NCBI GenBank assembly: GCA_005239635.1 | Contig: SBBQ01000020.1 | Span: 42,831-106,830 of the forward strand | Direction: 5' to 3' | Length of the DNA: 64,000 nucleotides | From: Uliginosibacterium gangwonense | Lineage (GTDB): Bacteria; Pseudomonadota; Gammaproteobacteria; Burkholderiales; Rhodocyclaceae | Shown here: positions 28,063-35,322 of the stretch, in pieces | How positions within the stretch are numbered: position 1 is the first letter of the stretch | Layout of the letters: each line of letters begins with the position of its first letter | Notes under the pieces: model-generated | What the model was told of the DNA's origin: nothing | Database searches by the model: none | The model's input: the letters and a program-made list of their open reading frames with translations, nothing else | Position numbers and translations under genes: made by a program

Positions 28063-28139
28063 TCGAGAAAACAACGCTCCTAGCCTCATCAATAGCCATA
28101 CGCTGTACAACGCACGCAACACAACGCAGCATCCAAACC

Positions 28140-29093
28140 ATGCAGGAACTAAACCTCGCGGCGCCGCTCATTACCGGCCCGTGTCTCGCACTCAAGATTG
28201 ATGTCGATACTTGGCGGGGTACACGCCTTGGCGTACCTGCACTCGCCAACTTGTTACAACAACTCAATGTGGGTGCCACGTTCCTGTTCTCATTAGGCCC
28301 GGACCACACCGGCCGCGCGATTAAACGCGTGTTTCGTCCCGGCTTTATGAAGAAGGTGCAGCGCACCTCCGTGCTCGAACACTACGGCCTCAAAACCCTG
28401 CTCTACGGTACTTTGCTGCCAGGGCCTGACATTGGCAAACGCGGCGCAAGCATTATGCGCGCAGTGCGTGCACAAGGTTTTGAGGTGGGTATTCATGGCT
28501 GGGATCACGTCGCGTGGCAAGATGGCGTTGCACATTTCGATGCCACCACCACCGAACGCCACGTGCAGCGCGCGCAACAACGCTTCACAGAAATTTTTGG
28601 CGAACCTGCACGCGTGCATGGCGCTGCCGGTTGGCAAATGAATCGCCACGCCATGCGTCTTACGCAGCGCATGGGCTTTGCCTATTGCTCCGATGGTCGC
28701 GGTGAGTCACCCTTCTTGCCGGTGGTAAATGGCGAGCTGATTGACTGCCCGCAACTCCCAACCACGCTGCCCACGCTCGACGAACTCATCGGCCTTGATG
28801 GACGCACCGCAGACAACGTGCACGAGCATTTGTTGGCCCTCACACAGCCAGTGGATTCCACCACACGCAACCACGTTTTCACCTTGCATGCTGAACTAGA
28901 AGGCATGAAGCTCGCGCATGTGCTGGAACGCCTTATTAAAGGCTGGCAAGCGCAGGGTTACCATGTCTGCAGCTTGGCAGACTACGCAGCCAGCTTGCCC
29001 GCTCATGCACTGCCGCGTCATGAGGCACTCGCGGGCGAAATCCCCGGCCGATCTGGCACCTTGCAAATTCAAGGCCCCGCTTTTCTGGCTTAG
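28140..29093 (+). CDS. arnD: 4-deoxy-4-formamido-L-arabinose-phosphoundecaprenol deformylase ArnD
   Basis: A 317-residue polysaccharide-deacetylase-fold protein. ALKIDVDTWRGTRLGVPALA supplies the metal-binding aspartate. HGWDHVAWQD holds the metal histidines, and FHxH-like context continues to GAAGWQMNRHAMRL. FTLHAELEG near the end completes the NodB-type active site. It removes the formyl group from undecaprenyl-P-Ara4FN. It is the last arn gene; the integron cassette array begins about 150 bp downstream on the other strand. Confidence 0.92.
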   Translation: MQELNLAAPLITGPCLALKIDVDTWRGTRLGVPALANLLQQLNVGATFLFSLGPDHTGRAIKRVFRPGFMKKVQRTSVLEHYGLKTLLYGTLLPGPDIGKRGASIMRAVRAQGFEVGIHGWDHVAWQDGVAHFDATTTERHVQRAQQRFTEIFGEPARVHGAAGWQMNRHAMRLTQRMGFAYCSDGRGESPFLPVVNGELIDCPQLPTTLPTLDELIGLDGRTADNVHEHLLALTQPVDSTTRNHVFTLHAELEGMKLAHVLERLIKGWQAQGYHVCSLADYAASLPAHALPRHEALAGEIPGRSGTLQIQGPAFLA

Positions 29094-29240
29094 GACCTAT
29101 CCTTACGGCCCTTTCTTAAGGCCTCTCGCAGCATTGCCGCTGTAACGTCTGCGCAGGCAAACACCTTGATTAGCCTTCTTGTGGCGTGCCGACCAGATCC
29201 CTGCCACGCGTAGACGGCCTGATCAATGGTTTCCATGACT

Positions 29241-29335
29241 GTCTAACGTAGAGCTAACCAGCCGGCGGAGGCCGCAGGTTGGAGCGAACCTGCAAGCGCA
29301 GCTGGCAGGGCGTCCGGTTGACAGAGGGGCTGGGC
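29241..29335 (-). repeat. attC site 4 (end of cassette array)
   Basis: Read on the minus strand, this 95-bp element runs from GCCCAGC (a degenerate R'' box) to GTTAGAC (R' box) with an imperfect inverted repeat between. The central arms share CAACCGGAC and TGCGCTTGCAGG runs with attC site 2. It follows the last cassette gene. The altered R'' (expected GCCTAAC) suggests decay. Confidence 0.75.
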
Positions 29336-29363
29336 GTCATGCGGCGGCCTGTTGCTTCACGAT

Positions 29364-29681
29364 CTATTTGCCCAGATGAGGGATGAGTTCGGATAGCTCA
29401 ATGGGTTCTCGACTGTCAGGCCATAAGAGTTTGCCCCCGTCCTGCGTGAAATAACCGAGGAGTTGAGCGATGAGTTGGTACGCAAGCTGTAGAGCCTGCC
29501 ATGAGTCGATGCCGTGTTGATCCCTCAAGTCTTCGTGCAGGCCGCAGAGCGAAACCGAACACGCCCATTCTTCAGGGGTGATCTCGTAGGGCTGGCCTAC
29601 GCCAATAATGACGTTGAACTCGCAGCCATCGGAACCGACAGCGATGATCGTTCGCGTTGCGATTTGGGTTTGAGTGCTCAT
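29364..29681 (-). CDS. Hypothetical integron cassette protein (cassette 4)
   Basis: A 105-residue soluble protein from ATG 29681; the frame is open 14 codons further up, but that part lies next to the attC. It begins STQTQIATRTIIAVGSDGCE and includes IGQPYEITPEEWACSVSL and a C-terminal ELSELIPHLGK. There is no membrane segment or signal. I do not recognise a characterised family; similar short proteins are common in cassettes. Flanked by attC sites 3 and 4. Confidence 0.7.
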   Translation of the reverse strand: MSTQTQIATRTIIAVGSDGCEFNVIIGVGQPYEITPEEWACSVSLCGLHEDLRDQHGIDSWQALQLAYQLIAQLLGYFTQDGGKLLWPDSREPIELSELIPHLGK

Positions 29682-29717
29682 CGCCAAGACTGTTCGATTG
29701 CGCGCGGAACCTTTGAC

Positions 29718-29775
29718 GCCCAACGTTTGAATTCAGCGGCGCGCAAAGCGCGTCCGTTGGAATGAATTGTTAGCC
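29718..29775 (-). repeat. attC site 3 (after the CBASS cassette)
   Basis: A short 58-bp attC. On the minus strand it reads GGCTAAC (R'') ... central palindrome GGACGCGCTTTGCGCGCC ... GCGTTTGAA-type arm ... CAACGTTGGGC (R'). The length is near the minimum for attC. The TAA stop of the SLATT gene (29770-29772) lies within the R'' box. Confidence 0.8.
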
Positions 29776-30327
29776 ACCGCTGCGCAGCTGTTTGGGAAGG
29801 AATGCATCTATCTCTTCGTCAGAGAATGTCATTTCTTCGTTGTGCTTCAAGGATTCTTGGGCGCGACGGTAGGCAGCATATGTCGTGCTCGGGGAGCCCG
29901 CGTAGACAGCGTGAAGGGCGACGACAAGTCGGTCGCGTTCGGCTCGAACTTCGTCGTCGCCCTTGCTGCTTGCGGCGAGATCCGTAAGCAAGGAAAGATA
30001 CTGTTCGCGGATGAGCCAAATATCGTTCGCTGCTTGCTTGTGCTTCTGTGCGAGTTCCCCGAGATCGTAATTCTTGGCATATGCGTTTAGAACCAGGAGA
30101 GCAGTGGAAACCACGACACCAATCACGGCAGCCTCCTTCCCGGACCCAAGGATCGTTGTTAGAAAACTACCTGTTGTTATCGCAGATAAGACGATCTGTA
30201 GAAGCTTAATTCGTGCAAGGCGCGTGAGCAGGATGTCGGCGCACTTCTCATGCGTCTTATGAGAATAGACGGCACGCCCGTAACACTCGCGAAGCTGCCC
30301 TTCGATTGCAGAAAGTGTCTTGGCCAT
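29770..30327 (-). CDS. SLATT-domain two-transmembrane CBASS effector
   Basis: A 185-residue protein. An N-terminal helix contains the conserved-looking CYGRAVYSHKTHEKCADIL. Two membrane helices follow at about 42-61 (LLQIVLSAITTGSFLTTIL) and 66-83 (AAVIGVVVSTALLVLNAY). A charged C-terminal helical part comes last (KNYDLGELAQKHKQAANDIW). This is the layout of SMODS/SLOG-associating 2TM effectors (SLATT, probably family 5). Such effectors are thought to open membrane pores when a cyclic nucleotide is made, killing the infected cell. The gene starts 2 nt after the CD-NTase stop and shares its cassette. Pairing with the nucleotidyltransferase is the main support for function. Confidence 0.82.
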   Translation of the reverse strand: MAKTLSAIEGQLRECYGRAVYSHKTHEKCADILLTRLARIKLLQIVLSAITTGSFLTTILGSGKEAAVIGVVVSTALLVLNAYAKNYDLGELAQKHKQAANDIWLIREQYLSLLTDLAASSKGDDEVRAERDRLVVALHAVYAGSPSTTYAAYRRAQESLKHNEEMTFSDEEIDAFLPKQLRSGG

Positions 30328-30329
30328 GT

Positions 30330-31211
30330 TTAGTCCGGAAAGTTAGTTGTGAATATCTCACGCCACTTCTGCTTCGCTGACCACTCTCGCTTTGGCGTGG
30401 CCATCTCGTGCTCAATGGCCTCAAGAGACAGGTTATAGCACCTCTTCGCTTTGTACTGAAACAGCCCTTTGCCCGAAACGTATTGGCCGCTGCCGGGCGC
30501 ACGCCACCATTCTTGGTTCTCGTCCTGTGCCGCCATCCATTTGAAAAAATCGCGGCACATGTAATCGTAGTAGACATAGGACTTGTCGCGGTGCTCCCAG
30601 GTCTCTATGAACTGGTAAGCCAACGTATCAATCAGGAGACCGCCGATGGGTACCGCCCACATGTTCTTCCAGTCTCGCATCATTCGGCATAGCGGGACCA
30701 AGTTGCCATTGGTAACAGCGTTTCGGTCGCGTATGGCTTTTATCTCAGGTCGCGGGTTTGTAGTTCTCCAAGAGCCACCATCGTTTGCGTTTGGAAAAGT
30801 GACGCTTCCGTCGTTGTTGTCAAAGGCAGGGACGACCTCAAAGATTATTCCGTCGGCAAACGGTACCTGTATTACTTGGCCATCGGCACGGATTTTGGTG
30901 GTTGAATACGTTCGCTCAATGGAAGTCTTCACTGCTTGGAGCAAGGCTGACTGGCCATTGCCAGAATATTCGCTGTACTGCTTATAGACCGAGTAGGGCA
31001 GTTGAAAGATCAGGTCGACATCGCTGAAGCCAGAAATGGCTGTGTTCCTACCGTACGAGCCAACGTAAAGGCTGTGCGATGTGTCTGATGTTGTTGACCA
31101 AAAGTCCGTGTTCAGTCGGCGAGTGATGTTGCCGCTCCGAGTGGCAATGGTTCCGCCATCTCTGATTTGTAGGTTCGAGCAAAACGTGCTGAACCAATCG
31201 GCAAGTGCCAT
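30330..31211 (-). CDS. CD-NTase (SMODS-type cyclic oligonucleotide synthase) of CBASS
   Basis: A 293-residue nucleotidyltransferase. The polymerase-beta signature is GS at 51-52 (VGSYGRNTAISGFSDVDLIF) with Asp64 and Asp66, and a third acidic residue Glu125 in GIIFEVVPAF. This is the complete catalytic set of cGAS/DncV-like enzymes. A helical C-terminal half (about 160-293) contains MMRDWKN and a YDYMCRDFFKWM helix, as in CD-NTases. It is expected to make a cyclic di- or trinucleotide on phage infection. The ribosome site AGGGAGA lies 6 nt ahead of ATG. No Cap2/Cap3 genes are present, so this is a minimal type I CBASS with the SLATT effector. Confidence 0.88.
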   Translation of the reverse strand: MALADWFSTFCSNLQIRDGGTIATRSGNITRRLNTDFWSTTSDTSHSLYVGSYGRNTAISGFSDVDLIFQLPYSVYKQYSEYSGNGQSALLQAVKTSIERTYSTTKIRADGQVIQVPFADGIIFEVVPAFDNNDGSVTFPNANDGGSWRTTNPRPEIKAIRDRNAVTNGNLVPLCRMMRDWKNMWAVPIGGLLIDTLAYQFIETWEHRDKSYVYYDYMCRDFFKWMAAQDENQEWWRAPGSGQYVSGKGLFQYKAKRCYNLSLEAIEHEMATPKREWSAKQKWREIFTTNFPD

Positions 31212-31227
31212 GTTGTCTCCCTGTGGT

Positions 31228-31323
31228 GGCTAACGTTTGAGGTAACTGGCAGACGGAGCGCGAAGCGCTGAGGGCACCTGCAAGCGCAGCTTGCAGGCTG
31301 TCCGGTTGACCGAAGGGTTAGGT
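31228..31323 (-). repeat. attC site 2 (between cassette 2 and the CBASS cassette)
   Basis: A 96-bp attC read on the minus strand: ACCTAAC (R'') ... TCAACCGGACAGCCTGCAA ... GCGCTTGCAGGTGCC ... CCAGTTACC ... AAACGTTAGCC (R'). The arms pair into the usual long imperfect hairpin. The stop codon of the cassette 2 gene (31318-31320) lies in R''. Confidence 0.88.
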
Positions 31324-31896
31324 CGGGATACGTAATACGAAGCCATGAATAGCTTTTATTTTGATCGGGAAATCATTGTTGACGAGTAATGGATGGTATT
31401 GAAGACCGTTAACAAATTCATCTGGGTGTTTAGTAATTGCTCCACCTTGGCCGTGCTTTGAATGAAAAATTTTAGCGCGAGTTGATGGCCAAGTAAGATC
31501 AATTATCTCCATGGAATCTAGTGTTAACCAAGCGTGAAGCGATATCTTTTTTAAATCAATTCCATCTCTTAGCCAACCTTCAGCATCTGAATAGGAAAAC
31601 TCGAAATATTTATCTTCGCCTTCTTGAATATACCCAATCGTCAAGTGTGCGCCGCAGCCGAACGCGGACTCAACCTCTTGGCGGATATTCCAATGAACGT
31701 TCAGGCATTGACCGATAAGGTTGATAGACCGATCAGTATTTCCAAGTTTATTCAATAGCTGGTCGATGACGACGAGAAACGCATCGTCTGAGTAGAACCG
31801 AGTTGATCGAAAGACCACAGATGGGACACTCAAACCGAGTTCGCAGGAACGCTGCAGTGCGGTTTGAAACTCAGTTGTGTAATCGTATGCAGACAT
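31318..31896 (-). CDS. Hypothetical integron cassette protein (cassette 2)
   Basis: A 192-residue soluble protein with no membrane segment. The first 60 residues are helical with YDYTTEFQTALQRSCELGLS. The middle has VHWNIRQEVESAFGCGAHLTIGY. Later HAWLTLDSMEIIDLTWPST resembles the His-then-Asp strand of transglutaminase-like or cysteine-protease-like folds, but I cannot support an enzyme call. The ATG is 12 nt after the attC R' box, and the stop lies in the next attC. Function unknown. Confidence 0.75.
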   Translation of the reverse strand: MSAYDYTTEFQTALQRSCELGLSVPSVVFRSTRFYSDDAFLVVIDQLLNKLGNTDRSINLIGQCLNVHWNIRQEVESAFGCGAHLTIGYIQEGEDKYFEFSYSDAEGWLRDGIDLKKISLHAWLTLDSMEIIDLTWPSTRAKIFHSKHGQGGAITKHPDEFVNGLQYHPLLVNNDFPIKIKAIHGFVLRIPT

Positions 31897-31907
31897 TTAA
31901 GAGAAAG

Positions 31908-31985
31908 TCCTAACGTTTGAGCTCACCTGCGGGCGCCAGACCGCGAAGCGGGCTGGCGAACGTCAGGTGGAGCGAAGGGTTAGGC
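31908..31985 (-). repeat. attC site 1 (between cassettes 1 and 2)
   Basis: A 78-bp attC. On the minus strand it reads GCCTAAC (R'') ... CTCCACCTGACGTTCGCCAG ... CGCTTCGCGGTCTGGCG ... GCAGGTGAGC ... AAACGTTAGGA (R'). CACCTGACG/GCAGGTG and CGCCAG/CTGGCG form the arms. The stop of the DUF4375 gene (31980-31982) lies in R''. Confidence 0.9.
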
Positions 31986-32441
31986 GCCGCGAACAACCAC
32001 ACACTCATGCAGCGTCTCCTCAAAGTGCGCTTCCAATAGAGACAGCACATCTTGCGGCTGCTCGTAGTACGTCGCGTCTTCCGCGGAGAACGACCGAGCT
32101 GCGGCTAACGCAGGGTACTCTGAAAGGGACGTGACCGGAATGATCGGATTGTTTGCAACCTGCTCGGCACAACGCTCCAGCAACTGTGCGTGGTTGTCCG
32201 CGCCAATGATACGAAGTGCCGCGAGAGTCTCGCCAACCAAAGTGCTGCCCTGATTGTGAAAGTACTGCAAATGACCGCCGTTCTTCACCTCTGCGTCGTA
32301 GAGGTAAGCTAACCAGAACGAGCGGCATCGCTTGTCGCGTTGTGCTTCTGGGTGATCCGCGAGATAGAAGACGAGCGCCCAAAGCCGCGCGCTTGGATCA
32401 GCATCGAGTTCTGATTGAAGAACGGAAACCAGCGGTGCCAC
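31980..32441 (-). CDS. DUF4375-type protein in the first integron cassette
   Basis: A 153-residue protein starting at GTG 32441, 7 nt from the recombination junction. The core VKNGGHLQYFHNQGSTLVGETLAALRIIGADNHAQLLE fits the DUF4375 (DMP19-like) pattern of N-G-G-x2-Q-Y-F-x-N-x-G. The biochemical role of this domain is not known; some DMP19 proteins from Neisseria mimic DNA. It is the cassette nearest the attI region. Its stop codon TAA is supplied by attC site 1. Confidence 0.75.
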   Translation of the reverse strand: MAPLVSVLQSELDADPSARLWALVFYLADHPEAQRDKRCRSFWLAYLYDAEVKNGGHLQYFHNQGSTLVGETLAALRIIGADNHAQLLERCAEQVANNPIIPVTSLSEYPALAAARSFSAEDATYYEQPQDVLSLLEAHFEETLHECVVVRGA

Positions 32442-32447
32442 GGAGGC

Positions 32448-32558
32448 GCCTAACGTAAAGTAGACGTCAAATTTGCAGGGTTTCGCGCCTGCGTGAGATC
32501 TAAATTGCTGTGGAGCATGCCTGAAATCGTGCTTGCCAACAGCGATTCTTGCTTGATG
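32448..32558 (-). other. attI-like recombination region
   Basis: GCCTAAC at 32448-32454 (GTTAGGC on the minus strand) marks the junction of the first cassette with non-cassette DNA. The sequence from there to the integrase remnant lacks the symmetric arms of an attC, as expected for attI. Extent is approximate. Confidence 0.6.
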
Positions 32559-32574
32559 CCGTATTTATATACAG
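32559..32574. promoter_or_regulatory. LexA-like (SOS) box
   Basis: CCGTATTTATATACAG matches the CTGT-N8-ACAG LexA pattern with one mismatch in the left half-site and an AT-rich centre. It lies upstream of the integrase remnant, where LexA boxes control intI genes in many integrons. Confidence 0.65.
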
Positions 32575-32592
32575 TCATAAATATCCTGTTAA
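32564..32592 (-). promoter_or_regulatory. Candidate cassette promoter (Pc)
   Basis: On the minus strand TTAACA (32592-32587) and TATAAA (32569-32564) are 17 bp apart, each 5 of 6 to the sigma-70 consensus, and point into the cassettes. The start site would fall about 100 bp before the first cassette gene. The -10 overlaps the LexA-like box, so SOS repressor could also affect cassette expression. Confidence 0.6.
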
Positions 32593-32771
32593 ACCCTGCA
32601 AACCTGTTAGCAAGGCCCCACTTAAATCGGTGCGCTTGCTTGAGTGGGTGCATGAGCGCATTTGTTGCGACTGTTACAGCATACGTTCCGAAGATGAATA
32701 TGTCTATTGGGTACGTGGGCCCCTACGATTTAATGGCCTTAAACACTCTAAAGAGATGGGCGTAGACGCGG

Positions 32772-32914
32772 TTGCAGCAGGCCAAGGTGCTGATCGAGGC
32801 TTGGCGCAGCGGATACCATGTGAAGCGACCCAAAAAACCCTAGGCGGTTTGACACCGGCCGCCTATGCAAAAGTGCTTGCGCTGAAATTCGTTACATTAA
32901 CGACCGGACGATAA
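32772..32914 (+). mobile_element. IS3-family transposase 3' remnant
   Basis: Two overlapping frames give QAKVLIEAWRSGYHVKRPKKP and then LGGLTPAAYAKVLALK, the usual C-terminal end of IS3-family OrfB transposases. A one-base shift at the A-run near 32835 separates them. It abuts the integrase remnant, so insertion of this element probably removed the rest of intI. No inverted repeat end is recognised. Confidence 0.6.
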
Positions 32915-33131
32915 ACCCTCGCGCGACTCAAAGCAGAGGGGCGTCGCTACTTGAACAGTAATTCATTCGAACTTTCAAATGCTTGCAAAGCGTCATCACA
33001 GTGTGATGTAGGCATGGCATCATCACATCTAAACAATGCCTCAACGCAGTGGCGATTTGGGCGTGGTGACACCTAACACGCCCTCTATTCGCGCATTGGC
33101 AAGCACCTAAAAAAGGGAGATGATTGGCAAT

Positions 33132-33593
33132 ATGGCTGCACCTCACGTCACCGCCCCAGACTTTTCGTTGGCCGCTACGGGCCAACAACACATTGCCCTG
33201 CAAGACTTGCGCGGCAAGCACGTTGTGCTCTATTTCTACCCCAAAGACAACACGCCCGGCTGCACCACCGAAGCCGCAGAATTTCGTGATCTGCATAACG
33301 AGTTTGTCGACGCGAATACCTGCATACTCGGCGTATCGCGTGACAGCCTACGCTCGCACGAAAACTTTAAAGCCAAACTTGAATTGCCCTTCGATCTGCT
33401 GTCTGATCCTGAAGAACAAGCTTGTCTGGCCTATGATGTAATGAAGCAAAAAATGATGTACGGCAAGCAAGTGCGCGGCATCGAACGCAGCACCTTCGTC
33501 ATCAATAGCAAAGGGCATTTGGTCCGCGAATGGCGCGGGGTTAAGGTGGCAAATCACGCACAGGAGGTTCTCGACTTCATCCGCACGCTCTAG
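33132..33593 (+). CDS. bcp: Thioredoxin-dependent thiol peroxidase Bcp/PrxQ
   Basis: About 153 residues of the BCP/PrxQ peroxiredoxin class. The peroxidatic Cys is in YFYPKDNTPGCTTEA; the residue 5 positions on is Glu rather than the second Cys found in many PrxQ, so it may be an atypical or 1-Cys form. GVSRDSLRSHENFKAKLELPF and GIERSTFVINSKGHL are typical. ATG 33132 fits the family start; an in-frame ATG at 33120 sits too close to AGGGAG to be well used. The first codons overlap an ATTGGCAAT motif copy. Confidence 0.9.
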   Translation: MAAPHVTAPDFSLAATGQQHIALQDLRGKHVVLYFYPKDNTPGCTTEAAEFRDLHNEFVDANTCILGVSRDSLRSHENFKAKLELPFDLLSDPEEQACLAYDVMKQKMMYGKQVRGIERSTFVINSKGHLVREWRGVKVANHAQEVLDFIRTL

Positions 33594-33690
33594 CTCACAC
33601 AATCCGTTGTATGAACTTCATTGGCCAAACCCGCCATGACCGGTAACGCAGATTGGCAATACGGAATCTGCATAGGAAGAGATAGAGACC

Positions 33691-35181
33691 ATGAACGCAC
33701 AGCGCAGCACTCGCAATGCCTCCTCTACCCGCAGCAACTCGGGTAGCTCTCGCAAAGCCGCCAAGGCGGTTAGCACTAAGCTGTTCGTACTCGACACCAA
33801 CGTGCTGATGCACGACCCCACCAGTCTGTTCCGCTTCGAAGAACACGACATTTACATTCCCATCATGACGCTGGAAGAACTCGACGCCCACAAAAAAGGG
33901 TTGTCTGAAGTTGCGCGCAACGTGCGCCAAGTCAGCCGCATGTTGGACGACATTATCTCCGGCGCAGAACTCGACATTGCCAATGGTGTCGCGCTCAAAG
34001 GCCCCTCGCGTGACTTAGCCACGGGGCGCTTGTTCTTGCAGACCGAGGCGATTCATCAAACGCTGCCGGCTTCGATTCCAACCGCCAAGGCAGACAATCA
34101 GATCATCGCGGTGGTGATGTATCTGCGCGACAAGTTTCCGGGTCGCCCCGTCATCCTGGTTTCAAAAGACATCAACATGCGCATCAAAGCTCGCTCACTG
34201 GGCTTGGAAGCGCAGGATTATTTCAACGATCAAGTTCTAGAAGACACCGACCTGTTGTACACGGGTACGCGCGAGTTGCCGGCCGATTTTTGGGAAACGC
34301 ACGGCAAAGATATGGAGTCGTGGAAGCGTGAAGGTCGCACGCTCTACCGCGTTAAAGGCAAGCTGTGCAGCAGCCTGTTGATTAATGAGTTTGTTTATCA
34401 GGAACCCAACGAGCACAACGACCGCCCCTTCCACGCGTGGGTGCGTGAGACGCAGGGCAAGAGCGCGGTCCTCGAAACGCTGATCGACTACGCACATAGC
34501 AAAAATGCGGTGTGGGGCATTACCGCACGCAACCGCGAGCAAAATTTTGCGCTCAATTTGCTCATGAACCCGGAGATCGACTTCGTTACGCTGTTGGGGC
34601 AAGCCGGCACGGGTAAAACACTGCTCACGCTCGCTGCGGCGCTCACGCAAGTGCTCGAAACCAAGAAGTACAGCGAAATCATCATGACACGCGTCACCGT
34701 GCCGGTAGGCGAAGATATTGGCTTTTTACCCGGCACCGAGGAAGAGAAAATGACGCCTTGGATGGGTGCGCTCGAAGACAACCTCGATGTACTCAATGGC
34801 GCCACGGAAGACGGTAGCAAGAGCAACTACGCGGGGGATTGGGGCCGTGCTGCAACCATGGACTTAATTCGTAGCCGCATCAAAATTAAGAGCTTGAACT
34901 TCATGCGTGGCCGCACCTTCATCAACAAGTTTTTGATTATTGATGAAGCACAGAACCTCACGCCCAAGCAGATGAAAACGCTCATCACGCGTGCTGGCCC
35001 CGGTACCAAGGTAGTGTGTTTAGGCAACATCGCGCAAATCGACACGCCCTACCTCACCGAGGGAAGCTCAGGTCTGACTTACGTCGTGGACCGTTTTAAA
35101 GGTTGGCCACACAGCGGCCACATCACCCTGCAGCGTGGTGAACGTTCTCGCTTAGCCGACTACGCGGGCGAAGTGTTGTAA
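33691..35181 (+). CDS. PIN-PhoH fusion ATPase (PhoH2-type)
   Basis: A 496-residue protein. After a Ser/Arg-rich 28-residue head comes a PIN RNase domain (about 30-180) with Asp35 in FVLDTNVLMHDPTS and IPIMTLEELDAHKKG. The PhoH ATPase domain (about 260-496) has Walker A GQAGTGK near 303, Walker B FLIIDEAQN, and TRAGPGTKVVCLGNIAQID. PhoH2 proteins unwind and cut RNA in vitro. The gene stands alone and is followed by a hairpin built from two inverted copies of the window motif. Confidence 0.92.
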   Translation: MNAQRSTRNASSTRSNSGSSRKAAKAVSTKLFVLDTNVLMHDPTSLFRFEEHDIYIPIMTLEELDAHKKGLSEVARNVRQVSRMLDDIISGAELDIANGVALKGPSRDLATGRLFLQTEAIHQTLPASIPTAKADNQIIAVVMYLRDKFPGRPVILVSKDINMRIKARSLGLEAQDYFNDQVLEDTDLLYTGTRELPADFWETHGKDMESWKREGRTLYRVKGKLCSSLLINEFVYQEPNEHNDRPFHAWVRETQGKSAVLETLIDYAHSKNAVWGITARNREQNFALNLLMNPEIDFVTLLGQAGTGKTLLTLAAALTQVLETKKYSEIIMTRVTVPVGEDIGFLPGTEEEKMTPWMGALEDNLDVLNGATEDGSKSNYAGDWGRAATMDLIRSRIKIKSLNFMRGRTFINKFLIIDEAQNLTPKQMKTLITRAGPGTKVVCLGNIAQIDTPYLTEGSSGLTYVVDRFKGWPHSGHITLQRGERSRLADYAGEVL

Positions 35182-35203
35182 GTACGCGTATTGAAAGATG
35201 TAC

Positions 35204-35244
35204 ATTGGCAAACACGCACGCCAAATGGCGATGTGTTTGCCAAT
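35204..35244. terminator. Hairpin made of two inverted ATTGGCAAAC motif copies
   Basis: ATTGGCAAACAC (35204-35215) and GTGTTTGCCAAT (35233-35244) are perfect 12-bp inverted arms. The loop itself holds CGCCA/TGGCG. The hairpin lies 22 bp after the PhoH2-type gene and ahead of the cupin gene ATG. It could end or attenuate transcription, although no T-run follows. It is the clearest inverted pair of the window-wide repeat. Confidence 0.75.
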
Positions 35245-35322
35245 CTGTCATTCAGTAAAAATATCGTATCTGTTCTATCTTCTGTTAAATCTGAACCGCA
35301 ACCACTCGCATGCGAGAAGCCC

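Larger units (their letters stand above)
32549..32767 (+). pseudogene. Truncated integron integrase intI (N-terminal remnant)
   Basis: The frame encodes LKSVRLLEWVHERI (from 32621), then YSIRSEDEYVYWVRG and LRFNGLKHSKEMG to about 32762. This lines up with the N-terminal SAM-like DNA-binding domain of IntI (class 1: LRSVKVLDQLRERI, YSLRTEQAYVHWVR, FHGVRHPATLG). Homology then stops. The catalytic domain with its Arg-His-Arg-Tyr residues is gone. The remnant diverges from the cassettes, as in a normal integron. The original start codon is unclear. With integrase lost, cassette shuffling would need an enzyme from elsewhere. Confidence 0.8.

Noticed and set aside
29241..32454. Palindromic repeats read as a CRISPR array
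   Set aside because: The repeats differ in length and sequence, are about 0.5-1.5 kb apart, and end in R'/R'' boxes, so they are attC sites.
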